From assembly GCA_900208305.1 (NCBI GenBank), contig OAPG01000005.1:744001-808000 (forward strand): DNA of 64,000 nucleotides. Direction: 5' to 3'. The stretch comes from Melanopsichium pennsylvanicum. Its lineage: Eukaryota > Basidiomycota > Ustilaginomycetes > Ustilaginales. Below are positions 31,001-40,587 of this stretch, one piece after another (position 1 is the first letter of the stretch; each line of letters begins with the position of its first letter). The notes under the pieces were generated by a model. That model did no database searches. It saw only the letters and a program-made list of their open reading frames with translations, and was not told where the DNA came from. Made by a program: the position numbers and the translations under genes.

Positions 31001-31135
31001 GTGTTGAGGAAGCTGGCCAGAACTCAGAGCGGTGCGAGTCAGAAACTTGGGGTTAGCAATTCTCCAGGCAGAGTCAATGGCGAACGAATGGGCGGTGTTC
31101 AAAGATCGCCGTTTCGAAGTATCAAGCTCAACTGA
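28049..31135 (+). CDS. Atypical C2H2 zinc-finger protein, probable transcription factor
   Basis: A 1028-residue frame has one zinc-finger-like motif at about 230-256: CTYC, fifteen residues, then HLQDKH. The spacing C-x2-C-x15-H-x4-H is longer than the classic x12 loop. It is followed directly by a very basic stretch (about 262-310, with RRTRWDG, EERRARMLESKRRWARKKR) that could bind DNA or act as a nuclear localisation signal. The rest is low-complexity: His/Gln-rich N terminus, then Ser/Pro/Thr-rich with SPSP-type sites. An acidic patch, SFEDDDEENLIMSIGALDTP, lies near the C terminus and resembles a conserved docking or activation motif. The role in transcription is inferred. No specific regulator is recognised. 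The start follows a long pyrimidine-rich leader. Confidence 0.75.
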   Translation: MQAESSQAPRVALAAGVVPSQSTSPYLAAAPAGLFAPPAHTVLFHPSHQAQSQHLQQQHQTPQPNSSPFLNPDAAFQHPGARNFQQLAQDPCSSSHEAAYRVSGIPRDPSVIDYTHPHQHQFDSHLSQQTHPSQYHPHHQLYASTSYSQPTGASGPVSSFAPDLTYAHPDLGMLPPNVGVPMMRYSSFPMSVDAGSSNGTPGPMTQQDIDNLLAMSRAQAGNYADASAFPCTYCDKVYTGKHARSIWRRHLQDKHNIPLSAQPRRTRWDGDVNRPKNAEERRARMLESKRRWARKKRLQEKQSAQAGKSGCSNTPMPEGSDDEDGDYGADADISNMDASFGEDSLSMPSAHAQRRASLKSDSWENSSFFAASQEELARPAKRQALAPSTSYNMAGPSNPTPTSQYPAQLPYSNAQEISYSNNSPMRPPGLTLHPVNHQQQGAGLPLLAGANDSFSSNSSDYSQPGSASFFNETFAGNMSNAGSDTANTSIDTPATIWPALPPVEDNKIATARGLEAEAAVEDQPKVQKGDTRDAAIQLLALRSGSNSPTDDRETKLKRMESDQDAPWSSTPSRAKPQSEHAALVALSNGGDAMKKCNTGADLGLSPSPNSRTLSSSTHAGVPITTPGPCCRSADNPFSLDKHKISPYEGRRKLSYSGAPASPIATSPTHLTFGGVGMSKSLSSTSSTSTGVSGVRLPPLVSTPIKPSPQTEAEMVGDRIKMDSLPPLLGSASKKLAAPIMSTPFSKPMSGLGFSALRRAGPSSTNSIALAGASSVRPSPSRRYSHEHNDQFSSPQHLNLTESLGLAPHSISRTNSYASASCYASSLGLTPSVAGISGGLMVGGTPFHSGLGALSGLGGFTPLSSAKTNGVGLGQFWPESSRKSASKSMMGVNSPTVYKAARASGGQSCAGGPGGSKRKLSSLSHTGAAKSRTASPVLGKGDIFDTNYHQNKSSVGPGSDDSFEDDDEENLIMSIGALDTPSRPAVLRKLARTQSGASQKLGVSNSPGRVNGERMGGVQRSPFRSIKLN

Positions 31136-31881
31136 GCTCGTGACTCTCCAACATGGTCTGTGGCTTATAAGAAGCGCTCTGTTTGTCGTTTTTCATTGTT
31201 ACTTTTCGCAAGTTGGGTTGTTGATGTGATTCTTTGGTTCTTGTTTTTGCAATGTTATGAGGCCTGTATAGGTGCCTCTGTTTATCTTTTTATTTCTTTC
31301 CGTTTGACATGTATGACTTGATTGTGAGTGAAGCAGACTCTGGAATGTCAACTTATGAAAGGATGAGAGCGCAGCCCGATCAATGCTCTGAATGATGATG
31401 ATATGAAGGCGACGGGGCAGGAAAGATGAGAGAGGGCCAAAAAATTTTCAGAGAGAGTCAAGGTGAGTGGCTTGGCGGCTAAATTACTGCTGCAAAGTGA
31501 CGCGCACAGACCGATTTGGAGTGAGTGACTGGCGTGGTTGGCTGGCGTGGTTGGCTGGCGTGGTTGATACCCACCGCGTTGGACCCTATTTTTTGGCTTT
31601 AGATTGTTGTCTTTGTCTTCGTCTTCACCGTCTACCACATCAACCTAACTTCACCCTGCAGTCGGTCTCACAAATCAGCTCTGGTAGTTGCCCGCATTCT
31701 ATTCAGTCAGTCCAGCTTCTTCAGCACACACGAGAACTGCCGGCATTTCAGAGGCAGAGCCAAGAAGCACAGCACAGCACAGTACAACATCGGCACTCGG
31801 CGACTTCTTCTTCGAATCACGATTACCTCGAGAAGCATGACATTTCACTCAAACTCAGCTTAAAGTATCATTCGAGCAAGT
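31136..31881. other. Intergenic region before the TLDc gene
   Basis: This 746-bp gap holds the 3' flank of the zinc-finger gene, a 13-bp tandem repeat (31529-31566) and the presumed leader of the TLDc gene from about 31600. No gene is supported. Confidence 0.5.
31529..31566. repeat. 13-bp minisatellite, three copies
   Basis: The unit CTGGCGTGGTTGG occurs three times head to tail; the last copy lacks its final G. It lies about 320 bp upstream of the TLDc gene start, so copy-number changes could affect its promoter or leader. Confidence 0.85.
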
Positions 31882-32586
31882 ATGGCGTCGACCGAGAGGT
31901 CGCTGCGCCGGCGAGGCAGGGGCTCTGTCTCCGAGTCCTCCAGTCACGCAAGAACAGAATCTGATGGATTTGGCTCTTTCGTCGACTCTTCCTCCGCTTT
32001 CCCCTCCAGCTTTGACCCAGGGCTCTCGCAACCATTGGAACACCAAGCGAAAGCATCGTCAGCTACTTTCACTTCGCCAACACGCACAAATGCCGTCGCT
32101 GCCGCCTCATCCCCTCACGCACCACCCACAAATGCCGAGGCAGATGGTGAGGCCGACGAATGGGCAGAAGCAGACATGGTCGCCAGCTTCTCGCCTATAG
32201 AGATGCATTTTACAAAGCCAATGCACTCACCACCAAAAATATCGCCAACAGCAGCATCAGCCGAATTCTCTTCGTCGCCGCCCTTGACCATGAACAAACC
32301 GTCAATCCGGCCCAAGGTCAGCGGTCGAGGCGCATCCTCCGAATGGGCGGATTGGAACACCTTTTTGGCGACTCATACGCTTCCTGACCAGCAGTCTCAG
32401 TCGCTTCACTTCGCCGGCCCATCTTCTGCCACACCCACCAACCAAAACAACCCCGCAGATGATGCCTTCTTTGATGCGTTCGAAGTGGCAAGCAAGCCAA
32501 ACCGAGTTCCTTCTCCACCCATCATTGACCTCCGCGGAGTCGAGAAGAAGCTCGAAGCCAAAAAGCAACAACTTGACCACCACCAC

Positions 32587-32678
<92 letters not shown>

Positions 32679-34347
32679 GCAGCAACAGGAACACGCTGCA
32701 AATCCTGCCGACGACGACTTCTTCTCCCGTTTCGAGCGAACCCCACACACAGCTTTGGGCAGAGCAAGCCCACTTGTGCTAGAACCCGAGCAGCTCGAAA
32801 GCATGGACGACGCGCGGACCAGTCCAATGGCCACTACAAGCACAAGGAAGATCGATTCGTACTTTGAGCCTTCAGCGCAACCAAAGCCGATCGGTCATCA
32901 CGTAAGCACGGCAGGCAATGATGCTAAGCGAGATGCTAGTGGAACATCATTCTCAGCCACATCGCCGTCAAGCTGGACTGGCAGTCTGAAAAAGACATGG
33001 TCAACCTTGCGCGGGATCCAGAGCGAGATTGCCAGTCATCTGCCTAGCGCGAGCGACTTTATCGTCCCACCGGAAGAAACCGAAGAAGGTGCTGTCTCAG
33101 CGGCGGCTGGTGATGTGGATTCGAACCCCGGCGGTGGACTGCTCATCGCAAGTGATGAACCAAAGCAGGATGACTCGGAGCACAATGAAGGTGACCGTCG
33201 ACATTCGGGATTGCATCGACGCGGGAGTGCCACTTTGCCCCACGCGTCGGATTATAGTCAAGCCACTCCCTTTGGCTCCGCCTCAGCCTCATCTTCTGGA
33301 TTCTCTTCTGGCGCAGCAGCTCCCTCATCGTCCTCTTCGGGCACAGCACCACTGCGCGCTCGAGACCTATTGGGAAGCTCGAGCACAGGCATGCTGAGCG
33401 CAGGTGGATCGCTGAGCAGTTCCCTGACGTCGAGTGGCCATCTTCGACGAGGCCCTGTGCATTCCTCTACAGCTCCCATCTCTGGCGCACCTGGATTCGA
33501 CACTTCCTCCACTCGCAAGTGGAACACGGGGCACTGGACGCTTGACGAAGAGCAGAAGCGGTCGATTCCCGTGACGCTGTCTGATCGTCGGGCTGAGACC
33601 GAGACCGTGATCGAACCTTTCCATGCTTCTCGTCTGCAAGCTCTGCTTCCTCCACGCTTGCAGCTGGGCAAAAGATGGAGCCTGCTGTATTCGCTGGATC
33701 AGCACGGGATTTCGCTGCAGACGCTGTACCACCGTGTAGCGGCAGGACTGGATCCAGCCACAGCTGGCCGTAGTGTATCTGGCGCCCAACCGGGTAACAA
33801 CGAAGACAATGTGGCGGAAGGTTGGCTTCGAGGAGCTTCACGCGAGACAAGAGAGGCAATACAAGCCCGATCCACCACTATCGGTCGGAAAATGCACGTC
33901 GGTGGAGGTCTCTCGAGCATCTCGGACGCTGGTCTTGTCATTGCCATCAAGGATGAACGGGATAATGTGTTCGGAGCATTTGTCAATGAGAAGCTTCGGC
34001 CGCAACAGCATTACTATGGTTCAGGAGAATGTTTTCTCTGGAGAACCACATCTTCCGGCAGTCCCGGGTCTGCTAACGAGGATGGTAGGGCGGTGGAGAA
34101 GTATCGTTGGACGGGAAAGAATGATTATATGGTGCTCTCCGAGTCTACGTTCCTGAGTGTGGGTGGTGGAGAGGGAAAGTTTGGATTGTGGGTGGACGGA
34201 GCGTTGGAAAAGGGGATTAGTAGTTATTGTTCTGCGTTTGATAACGAGGTGCTGTGCGATGCGAGGGAGAGGGGGAAGGGAAGGAAGGACGGAGAAGGCA
34301 GATTCGAGTGCTATGGGTTGGAGGTTTGGGCTGTTGGCATTGACTAG
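31882..34347 (+). CDS. OXR1-like TLDc-domain protein
   Basis: One exon encodes 821 residues. The C-terminal ~265 residues (about 556-821) form a TLDc domain. Its marks are a start like LSDRRAETETVIEPFHASRLQALLPPRL, then WSLLYSLDQHGISLQTLYHR, GAFVNEKLRP, the GSGECFLWR strand, and a glycine-rich end with FGLWVDGALEKG and EVWAVG. TLDc proteins of the OXR1 group protect against oxidative stress and can promote disassembly of the V-ATPase. The N-terminal half is disordered, Ser/Pro-rich, with repeated acidic-aromatic FxxF-type motifs (DAFFDAF, DDFFSRFE) and a 34-Gln tract near residue 236. The domain call is strong; the cellular role follows from family knowledge only. Confidence 0.88.
32587..32688. 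repeat. CAG/CAA tract encoding 34 Gln
   Basis: Thirty-four consecutive Gln codons, mostly alternating CAG and CAA, follow a short His run in the TLDc protein. The mixed codons suggest purifying selection against pure CAG slippage, or an old hexanucleotide expansion. Confidence 0.95.
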
Positions 34348-34946
34348 CTTCCAAGCTCTGGGAAGATTGTGATCATTGCACCTGTCGAGCACGTAGCAAC
34401 GATCAACTCATCTTTGAATCCTCTCCACACTTGAATGCGAGAGTGAGCAGGCTGTGCGGAGGATACAACAAGGGTGATGATCATTCTGCAAAGCTGATTC
34501 TGATTGAAAGGGTTGTGATTTCTGGGAGTAGTCGAGCATTCCGCACCTGCAAGCGTGAAGAACTGCTGAGCAATGCTTTGTTCTCAACTCAGCTGTTTGA
34601 TCCTGGATAGTGAACTGTACAGTAATTTATTGTACCTGTGGGCAAACGGATCAAGATAATACTTAACGCAAAGCTCCGCTCGTTCGTCCTTCTCAGCTTC
34701 TTCTTTTTCCTCTCTCTCTCTTTTCCCATCGCTTCTTGCTTCTTTCTCATCATCATCGATTTTGCCCCATTTTTTTTTTTTTTTTTTACCTTTTCAGCTC
34801 AGCATTTGTTCCTTGCATCCATCGCTGATCTTGCAATTGAACAGACCCCTTTGCGATCCGCTTTCCTTCAATTTGCAGAATCTTTTCCGCTTTGCCAACT
34901 GTGTTTCACGCTTTCAGGGGCTAGCTCTCCTCCTCTCTCAATCATA
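34348..34946. other. Intergenic region with T-rich leader
   Basis: The region holds an ACTGTACAGTAATTTATTGTAC element at 34614-34635. A strongly pyrimidine-rich stretch with an 18-T run at about 34770-34787 precedes the ATG at 34947. This looks like the promoter and leader of the broken locus that follows. A frame open from 34638 through the leader is not convincing protein before 34947. Confidence 0.5.
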
Positions 34947-36404
34947 ATGATTCGAGGCGATCAAGTCAGCCCCGTCTTTTGTCCGATCAGCATGTGGAAT
35001 CGAACTCCTGCTTCTTCTGGTGGAAACTCGATTATCTCTACTCCTCAGAGCAACACTTGTTCTTCTTCATCCTCAACATTCACACATAGCAGCAAGGATT
35101 CCACCCCGCATACTCGTGCCAAAACTGATTTGGGTGATGATACTAGGTCGGTGGAGAAGCTTCTGTCGGCTTTGAACAGTCCTATCACTCCCACTCGCGT
35201 TGCCACTCTGAACTCCGACGGTATTTGAAGACAAGACGCTTTTACTGTTACTGCTACTGCTACGGGTGATACTTTGCGCACGTCTTGGTCAAGTGATAGA
35301 CGCACTCCTGGTTCTGCACCTGGTCGTGTAAGTACATCTTGAGCATTTCCACGCATGGCACCACCAAGCCCTTTTCCCCCCTTTTGTTTTTTATTTATTT
35401 TTTAATTTTTTCATCAGTACTTTTAGGTCTGACTTACACTATCATATGTACTGTGTGAATTTTACTATTGTGATCCATGACAACAGATCAACGGTGGTGC
35501 AACATCACAAGTTGTGATCAATCTGACTGACACATCTCAATGCAGTTGCGGTAGTCATCCTCCTTCAGCTGTTGCTTTCAATAGCATCAATGATAGCATC
35601 ACAGTGGGAGCAGACAAAACACAAAGGAGAACGTTTCAATCTTTTGCAGCTTCAGCACCCTTATAAACAAAAACACAAATACAAACAAAACTAAAAACAT
35701 GAACAACACCACTTCTGCTGTTACTGCAGGATTTTGTCCTCCTCTCCACACTGCCGGTACTAGTGCTGGTGTTGCTGCGGTACAAAGATCTGGCACCGTC
35801 CCTCCTCTAACCGCATCCTTGAGTTTGTTTGGAACTACAAGGTACCCAACTCCAGCTCTGGTTGTGGATAGAAGCAGTGACAACAACAACAAAGTTGAAG
35901 GAGGAAGCAGGAGAAGGGATTTGAGTTTTGTACCCAAACAAGAGCAAGATGCAGAGATGGATGGTAGTTGTTTTAGTGCTAGTGGTGATGAGGGTGGCGT
36001 AAGAGGAATGGATGAAGTTTGTTTTTGTTAGTACGGTCAAAGCTGAACCTTCAACAAAGACTCTCTCTACTACCGCCGCTAATGCCAATTTCAAACAAGG
36101 AGGAGGAGATTGTACCGCTGCATCTTGCAATTTTGATGCTTCACAACAATTAGGAAATAGTATGCCTCCACCTGCTAATATTAATCTTCAACCTTTTCAG
36201 ATCTCTTCAGCTAGGCCAAACACTCCCGCTTCTACCCATATACCAATCACTGCAAGTTGAATACGTCAACCTTCCACAACTATAGCTCCAAATGGTGGTA
36301 CTGGGTTTAGTCAAACAAGACAAGCCTTTACTACTAGCCCTGCTCGAGAGCAATTTCGTAGTTGAGATAGCGTAAACCTTGTTCTCCTTAGTCGGGTCTT
36401 TTAA
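34947..36404 (+). pseudogene. Broken or unresolved gene with in-frame stops and frame changes
   Basis: Coding-like sequence runs through this locus but no single frame spans it. From the ATG at 34947 the frame is open to a TGA at 35226-35228, then stays protein-like to a strong GTAAGT donor at 35328. With an acceptor CAG ending at 35486, the same frame reopens for 59 codons to a TAA at 35664-35666. A different frame then carries Ser/Thr/Asn-rich protein to a TAG at 36029. The original frame resumes from about 36012 and is broken by TGA at 36258-36260 and 36363-36365, ending at TAA 36402-36404. Codons often end in T (ACT, GCT, AGT), unlike the neighbours. Either this is a decaying gene or there are introns I cannot place: 35841-36031 would be phase-compatible. 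No domain is recognised. Confidence 0.5.
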
Positions 36405-36915
36405 AACAACACTGTACAATTGGAATGTACATCATCACATGTCAGACAAAGGGCTGAAGAGTGTCGCCGATGGAAAAATTCAGATACAGTCGGCAAGAGA
36501 AGAGATTCGTTTACGTATTTATTTAGCAAGAGTTAGTGGGCGTACATTTTCCAGTTGAATCATCAATCTACGCCGAGAAACTTTCCGCGTTGAAAGTCCA
36601 AAAAGAAAGGGGAAAAAAAAAGAAAAAAAAAGGAAGCCCGATCGGAGCCGATCTCCTAATTCAGAAAGTCGGGAGTCATTACTGTAATTTATGGTTCCCC
36701 TTTGGAACAATATTTGGTTGCTATGTTCAGTGTGAAAGGGCCCATCCATCCTTGGTCGTTGCGTTGAATCACACAATCATGTTGCAATCGTTCAATCACA
36801 GTCATCAATCCTGCCAATGAATTCGAGATAGAAATCTCATTCCACTATCCTTGGTATTAATCATAAAAGCAGAGTTCATACAAGTACAAGATAACCACAG
36901 CTAAGTGTTCTCCAC
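36405..36915. other. Convergent 3' intergenic region
   Basis: This is 3' flank of the broken locus and of RSE1. It is AT-rich, with an A-rich block at 36608-36632 and TACTGTA at 36680. No gene is supported. Confidence 0.5.
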
Positions 36916-39900
36916 TCAGAAGCCTGTAGCGCCCTCTCTGAGCTGTGCGAGCTTCTTGTTGATCTCTCCTGGTTTTCTGTCCAACTCCTGAGCAATCGAA
37001 CTCTGCTTACCTGGTGCCAAGAGTCCAAAAGTTTCGCAAAGATCTCCATCCACCACGCTTTTGACCGGCGCATAACTACTTCGGTACGCCAGATGATCTC
37101 TACCGACCAAACTTCCACCTTCTGCGTGTTGCCTCATCTGTGCCTCCAAAGCTTGAAGCTGGTCCACATCCTCCTTGCTCACAAACGGCACAAGCGCACC
37201 CACCGTTCCCGAAATACCAGTGTAAATTAGCACCTCTCTTCCACCAGGTACCATGACACATCGATTGAGAGAAGTGACGATATCCCCGACGAAAAAATGC
37301 GCTTCAAGTGCTGCCTTGTGTGCTGCACCTCCCAAAACCGGCTTCTCGTGAATCATCGTCATCCCTGTCAGATCTTCATCTACAGCCTTGCTCGTCTCTG
37401 CATCGATCCGCAGTACAAACAGGTTGCCAAACTTGTCTCCAGCTGCAACCGTATCGTAATCCAACATGACACATTTGGTTACAAACTTGGGCAAGATGTG
37501 ATCCGCAAACACCACAAGCCTATTCTCAATCGACTTGTACGATGTAAAAAATATACTCTCCTGCATATCCCCAACAACGATCCTATCCCCTTGTGCATCC
37601 AGAGAGACGATGGCGGTGGGGAAAGACTTGTTCTCGCACTTGCGCAACAGCTTCTTCTTTCCCAAATCGTAGATTCGTACAGCTTTACCGATTCCAGCCA
37701 GAAGCTTGCCTTGGAATGCGCGAAGCGCGAGCGGCACATCGTCGATCTCTGTCTTGTGGACGAGTTCCAAACCCCGACCTTCGGAGATCAGGCGATACGT
37801 GGTAAGGTAAGCCTTTTTGAAGGAACGTGGTGATAGATGAACACCCACAGCAGATCCGACGATGAGCATGGCTTCTTTACCGCTACTGGCAAAGCGGACA
37901 ATCGCGATTGAGAATGCTGCTTCGTCATCATCAAGTTCGATTTTGAACAGTGTTTCCGAGTGGACTCCGTCGACAACACGAATGCAACTTGCCCAATTGC
38001 CTGCTTCCGCACGGATCAGGCCAAATTCGGTAGGGTTCAAATCCAACACCCCCCTCTGACGCGGTTTGAGCTCCTTCTCCAGCGCTTCCACCCTTCGCCT
38101 TTGCGCACCAGGCGAAAGTGTACGATGCTCGCTTTCGACAATGTAAAACAGCCCATTCTCCTCCGGATGACTTGCAATCCTGCGAGGAGTGTAGGACAGT
38201 GCGAACGAGTCCTGCTTCAGCTTGCTGGCGAGCGATGGAATGGTGAAAATCCTTAATGTGGATCCCACGATCCCAATCATTCCTTCTGGACATAGCTCTG
38301 CCGAGAAGCTCCAGGCGTGATCCAGTGGGTCGAAGATGAGCGGGGTAAACTGCAGCCGATCTTGATACGTGAAAGATAACCAAGTGCGAGTGGACAGTGC
38401 CATGATGGCTGTTCGACCGTGCACTTTTGTTCGGATGAGTCGCACGGCTTTGCTCCCCAAGAATCGTGTTCGCGTATCCGTCAATTGGCCGGTGACGGAA
38501 TCCAAGACGGTGCGTAGGAGAACACCATTGCTTAGGCCGATGTTGATGAACATGGTCGCATGGTTGCGGTCGATCGTGGCGTCGAACAGCTCCGCAACGC
38601 AGATGCAACTCGCCGGTGCGGTCAGAGCTTGGATTGAGATGGATGCCAACGTCGAGTCGGGCTCCAGTGAAACGATTCTCACTGTGGAATCGTCGCAGCC
38701 CACAGCAAGGTAAGGGGTGCGTTGTCGTCCAGCAGGGCAATCCGAAATGGACATGGTGAGCACTGAGGCACCCATAGCTTTGCGCTCTTGGAACTCGTTG
38801 AGCTGACCGTCCATGTCAAGCTCAAAGTATACCAACTCGTTGCTGCTTAATGCTACCACCACTTGCCTTTCGTTGGTGCAAGTTGCGACGATGGTCGTTT
38901 GCCTGCCGTTAGGAAGACTAGGCGTCGCCCACTCGTTGATCTGCTTGTCGACAAGAATGTGGCGGATACCATAGGGATGAACTTGGAGTAAGGCATCTTC
39001 GCCCAACTGTTGGACAGCGAGAGTTGGGGCTGAGGTGAGGAAGCCACTGTCCGAAACTTCTTCGATAGTTTCACCGATGCTCAGAACGAGCGTTCCGTTG
39101 ACAAAGCTGAGGATGATGTAGGAATCGTACTCGTCGGAGCGGAGGATTTTCGTAGTCCACACTGCAGAGGGAACACCTGGAAGGTCGGAAGACACCGCTT
39201 CCTGTGCTTCGAGACCGTGACGGAGCATCTTGAACGTGCTCCTCGGTCCACGGCCGCACACGGCGAAGATCTGTGGCGAGTCTGTACCCAGCGGATTCAA
39301 TGGCTTGGCATCCAAGATCGGTTCCAGAGATGGAATCTCGTCCACCTGCACGAGGTTGTCCAGCGGTCTCGGTGTGAATGTGGGCAATTGCGGTCGTCTG
39401 CGCCCAGCCCCATTCTCGTCATAATCTGTTGAGATGTACTCTGGCAAATCATCGTCATCACCCAATTTCTGAAAAGAGTACAACAACTGCGGTCCAAACT
39501 CGCTTGCCACGAACAGGAAACCGGATCTTAGGATGGCCAACCCCGAAGCCACCGGCAACGTATCAAAGTATTTGATCTTCAAGCTACGGATCTCATCGTC
39601 TTGATGCTCCATCGTTATCTTGAACAGATCTCCATCTTCCGTTTGCACCAGAATGAAGAAGGCGTTCTTCATCTTGTGCAATACGCTCGCAACGATCAAG
39701 GTCCCACGCCTTTCCGACGCGTTTTCGATCGGATTCAGTCGTTTCGGAATCGGTACGCTGTGCGTTGGTTGATCTTGGTGTTTGTATGTGATGTAGTCTT
39801 CAGAGCAGACGAGCACTCCACTTGGGCCGTCCCACTTTTCGAGGTTCTGGTTGTAGCCTCCTGGTACTTGGACGAGGAGGTTGGAACGCGGATCGACGGG

Positions 39901-40587
39901 CTCGGACCACTTGCGAACGACGTGATTCAGACCGAGGTCTAGTTCGTAGTATGTGAGCGTCTTCTCGGCTTCTTCGAATGCTCGGCCTGTGGGATCATGA
40001 TCAGATTCGGAATAGTCCACTTCGAGACAAGCAAAGAGAGGGTTTTCAAAACCGACATCCACTCCGACGATGTGATGGATGATACCGTTTGGTCGGTGTG
40101 CCTCGAGAGGACTCGAGATCGTGAGTTTGGCTTGTGCATCTCTGTTGAGAATGTAGACGAGTTTTGCTTTTTCCATAGCTCCGATCATTGTTGCGCGTCC
40201 CTTTGGATCTGTGGCGAGGTACTGCCCCGGTACGATACGGCGTGAGCCAGAACGGCCGAATGTTTCTTGGTGCACCTTGTCAAAGGAGTTTGTACGGGGC
40301 TGGTATTCGAGGATGACGATGCGACCAGAGTCAGAGCCGACGATAAGGTAATCTTTGGAACCGCCAGTTAAGCGGAAGGCGGCAAGGCTACGAACTACGC
40401 CAAAAGCATCGTGGGACAGGACGGTCTCGATCTTGCCGGTTGATGTGTCGGGGCGCAGGAGTTCAAGGCGGCTGCTTTTGGCAACAACGATCTCTTGTTG
40501 ACGTGTGCCCGAGAACTGACCGACGACTGTAGCAGTGACGCTGCTTGACGGCTGCAGCGTCAGGTTGTAAAGGTGGATGCCATCCAT
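36916..40587 (-). CDS. RSE1: Pre-mRNA splicing factor RSE1 (SF3B3/SAP130)
   Basis: A single exon encodes 1223 residues, close to the ~1220 of human SF3B3. The protein belongs to the DDB1/CPSF160 family of triple seven-bladed beta propellers. The N-terminal block (LYNLTLQPSSSVTATVVGQFSGTR..) and GSDSGRIVILEY near residue 105 match the family start. The C-terminal CPSF_A region spans about 870-1190, ending with GVVGALVPF-like GTVGALVPFVS and a final DGDLCETFG/LREGATGF tail. In the U2 snRNP SF3b complex it scaffolds SF3B1 for branch-site recognition in the nucleus. There is no sign of truncation. Its 3' end faces the broken locus; its 5' end lies 1.1 kb from the four-TM gene's 3' end. Confidence 0.95.
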   Translation of the reverse strand: MDGIHLYNLTLQPSSSVTATVVGQFSGTRQQEIVVAKSSRLELLRPDTSTGKIETVLSHDAFGVVRSLAAFRLTGGSKDYLIVGSDSGRIVILEYQPRTNSFDKVHQETFGRSGSRRIVPGQYLATDPKGRATMIGAMEKAKLVYILNRDAQAKLTISSPLEAHRPNGIIHHIVGVDVGFENPLFACLEVDYSESDHDPTGRAFEEAEKTLTYYELDLGLNHVVRKWSEPVDPRSNLLVQVPGGYNQNLEKWDGPSGVLVCSEDYITYKHQDQPTHSVPIPKRLNPIENASERRGTLIVASVLHKMKNAFFILVQTEDGDLFKITMEHQDDEIRSLKIKYFDTLPVASGLAILRSGFLFVASEFGPQLLYSFQKLGDDDDLPEYISTDYDENGAGRRRPQLPTFTPRPLDNLVQVDEIPSLEPILDAKPLNPLGTDSPQIFAVCGRGPRSTFKMLRHGLEAQEAVSSDLPGVPSAVWTTKILRSDEYDSYIILSFVNGTLVLSIGETIEEVSDSGFLTSAPTLAVQQLGEDALLQVHPYGIRHILVDKQINEWATPSLPNGRQTTIVATCTNERQVVVALSSNELVYFELDMDGQLNEFQERKAMGASVLTMSISDCPAGRQRTPYLAVGCDDSTVRIVSLEPDSTLASISIQALTAPASCICVAELFDATIDRNHATMFINIGLSNGVLLRTVLDSVTGQLTDTRTRFLGSKAVRLIRTKVHGRTAIMALSTRTWLSFTYQDRLQFTPLIFDPLDHAWSFSAELCPEGMIGIVGSTLRIFTIPSLASKLKQDSFALSYTPRRIASHPEENGLFYIVESEHRTLSPGAQRRRVEALEKELKPRQRGVLDLNPTEFGLIRAEAGNWASCIRVVDGVHSETLFKIELDDDEAAFSIAIVRFASSGKEAMLIVGSAVGVHLSPRSFKKAYLTTYRLISEGRGLELVHKTEIDDVPLALRAFQGKLLAGIGKAVRIYDLGKKKLLRKCENKSFPTAIVSLDAQGDRIVVGDMQESIFFTSYKSIENRLVVFADHILPKFVTKCVMLDYDTVAAGDKFGNLFVLRIDAETSKAVDEDLTGMTMIHEKPVLGGAAHKAALEAHFFVGDIVTSLNRCVMVPGGREVLIYTGISGTVGALVPFVSKEDVDQLQALEAQMRQHAEGGSLVGRDHLAYRSSYAPVKSVVDGDLCETFGLLAPGKQSSIAQELDRKPGEINKKLAQLREGATGF

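Noticed and set aside
35841..36031. Possible intron that would mend one frame change in the broken locus
   Set aside because: Phase-compatible, but the donor GTACCC is weak and about 60 protein-like codons would be removed; kept only as an alternative.
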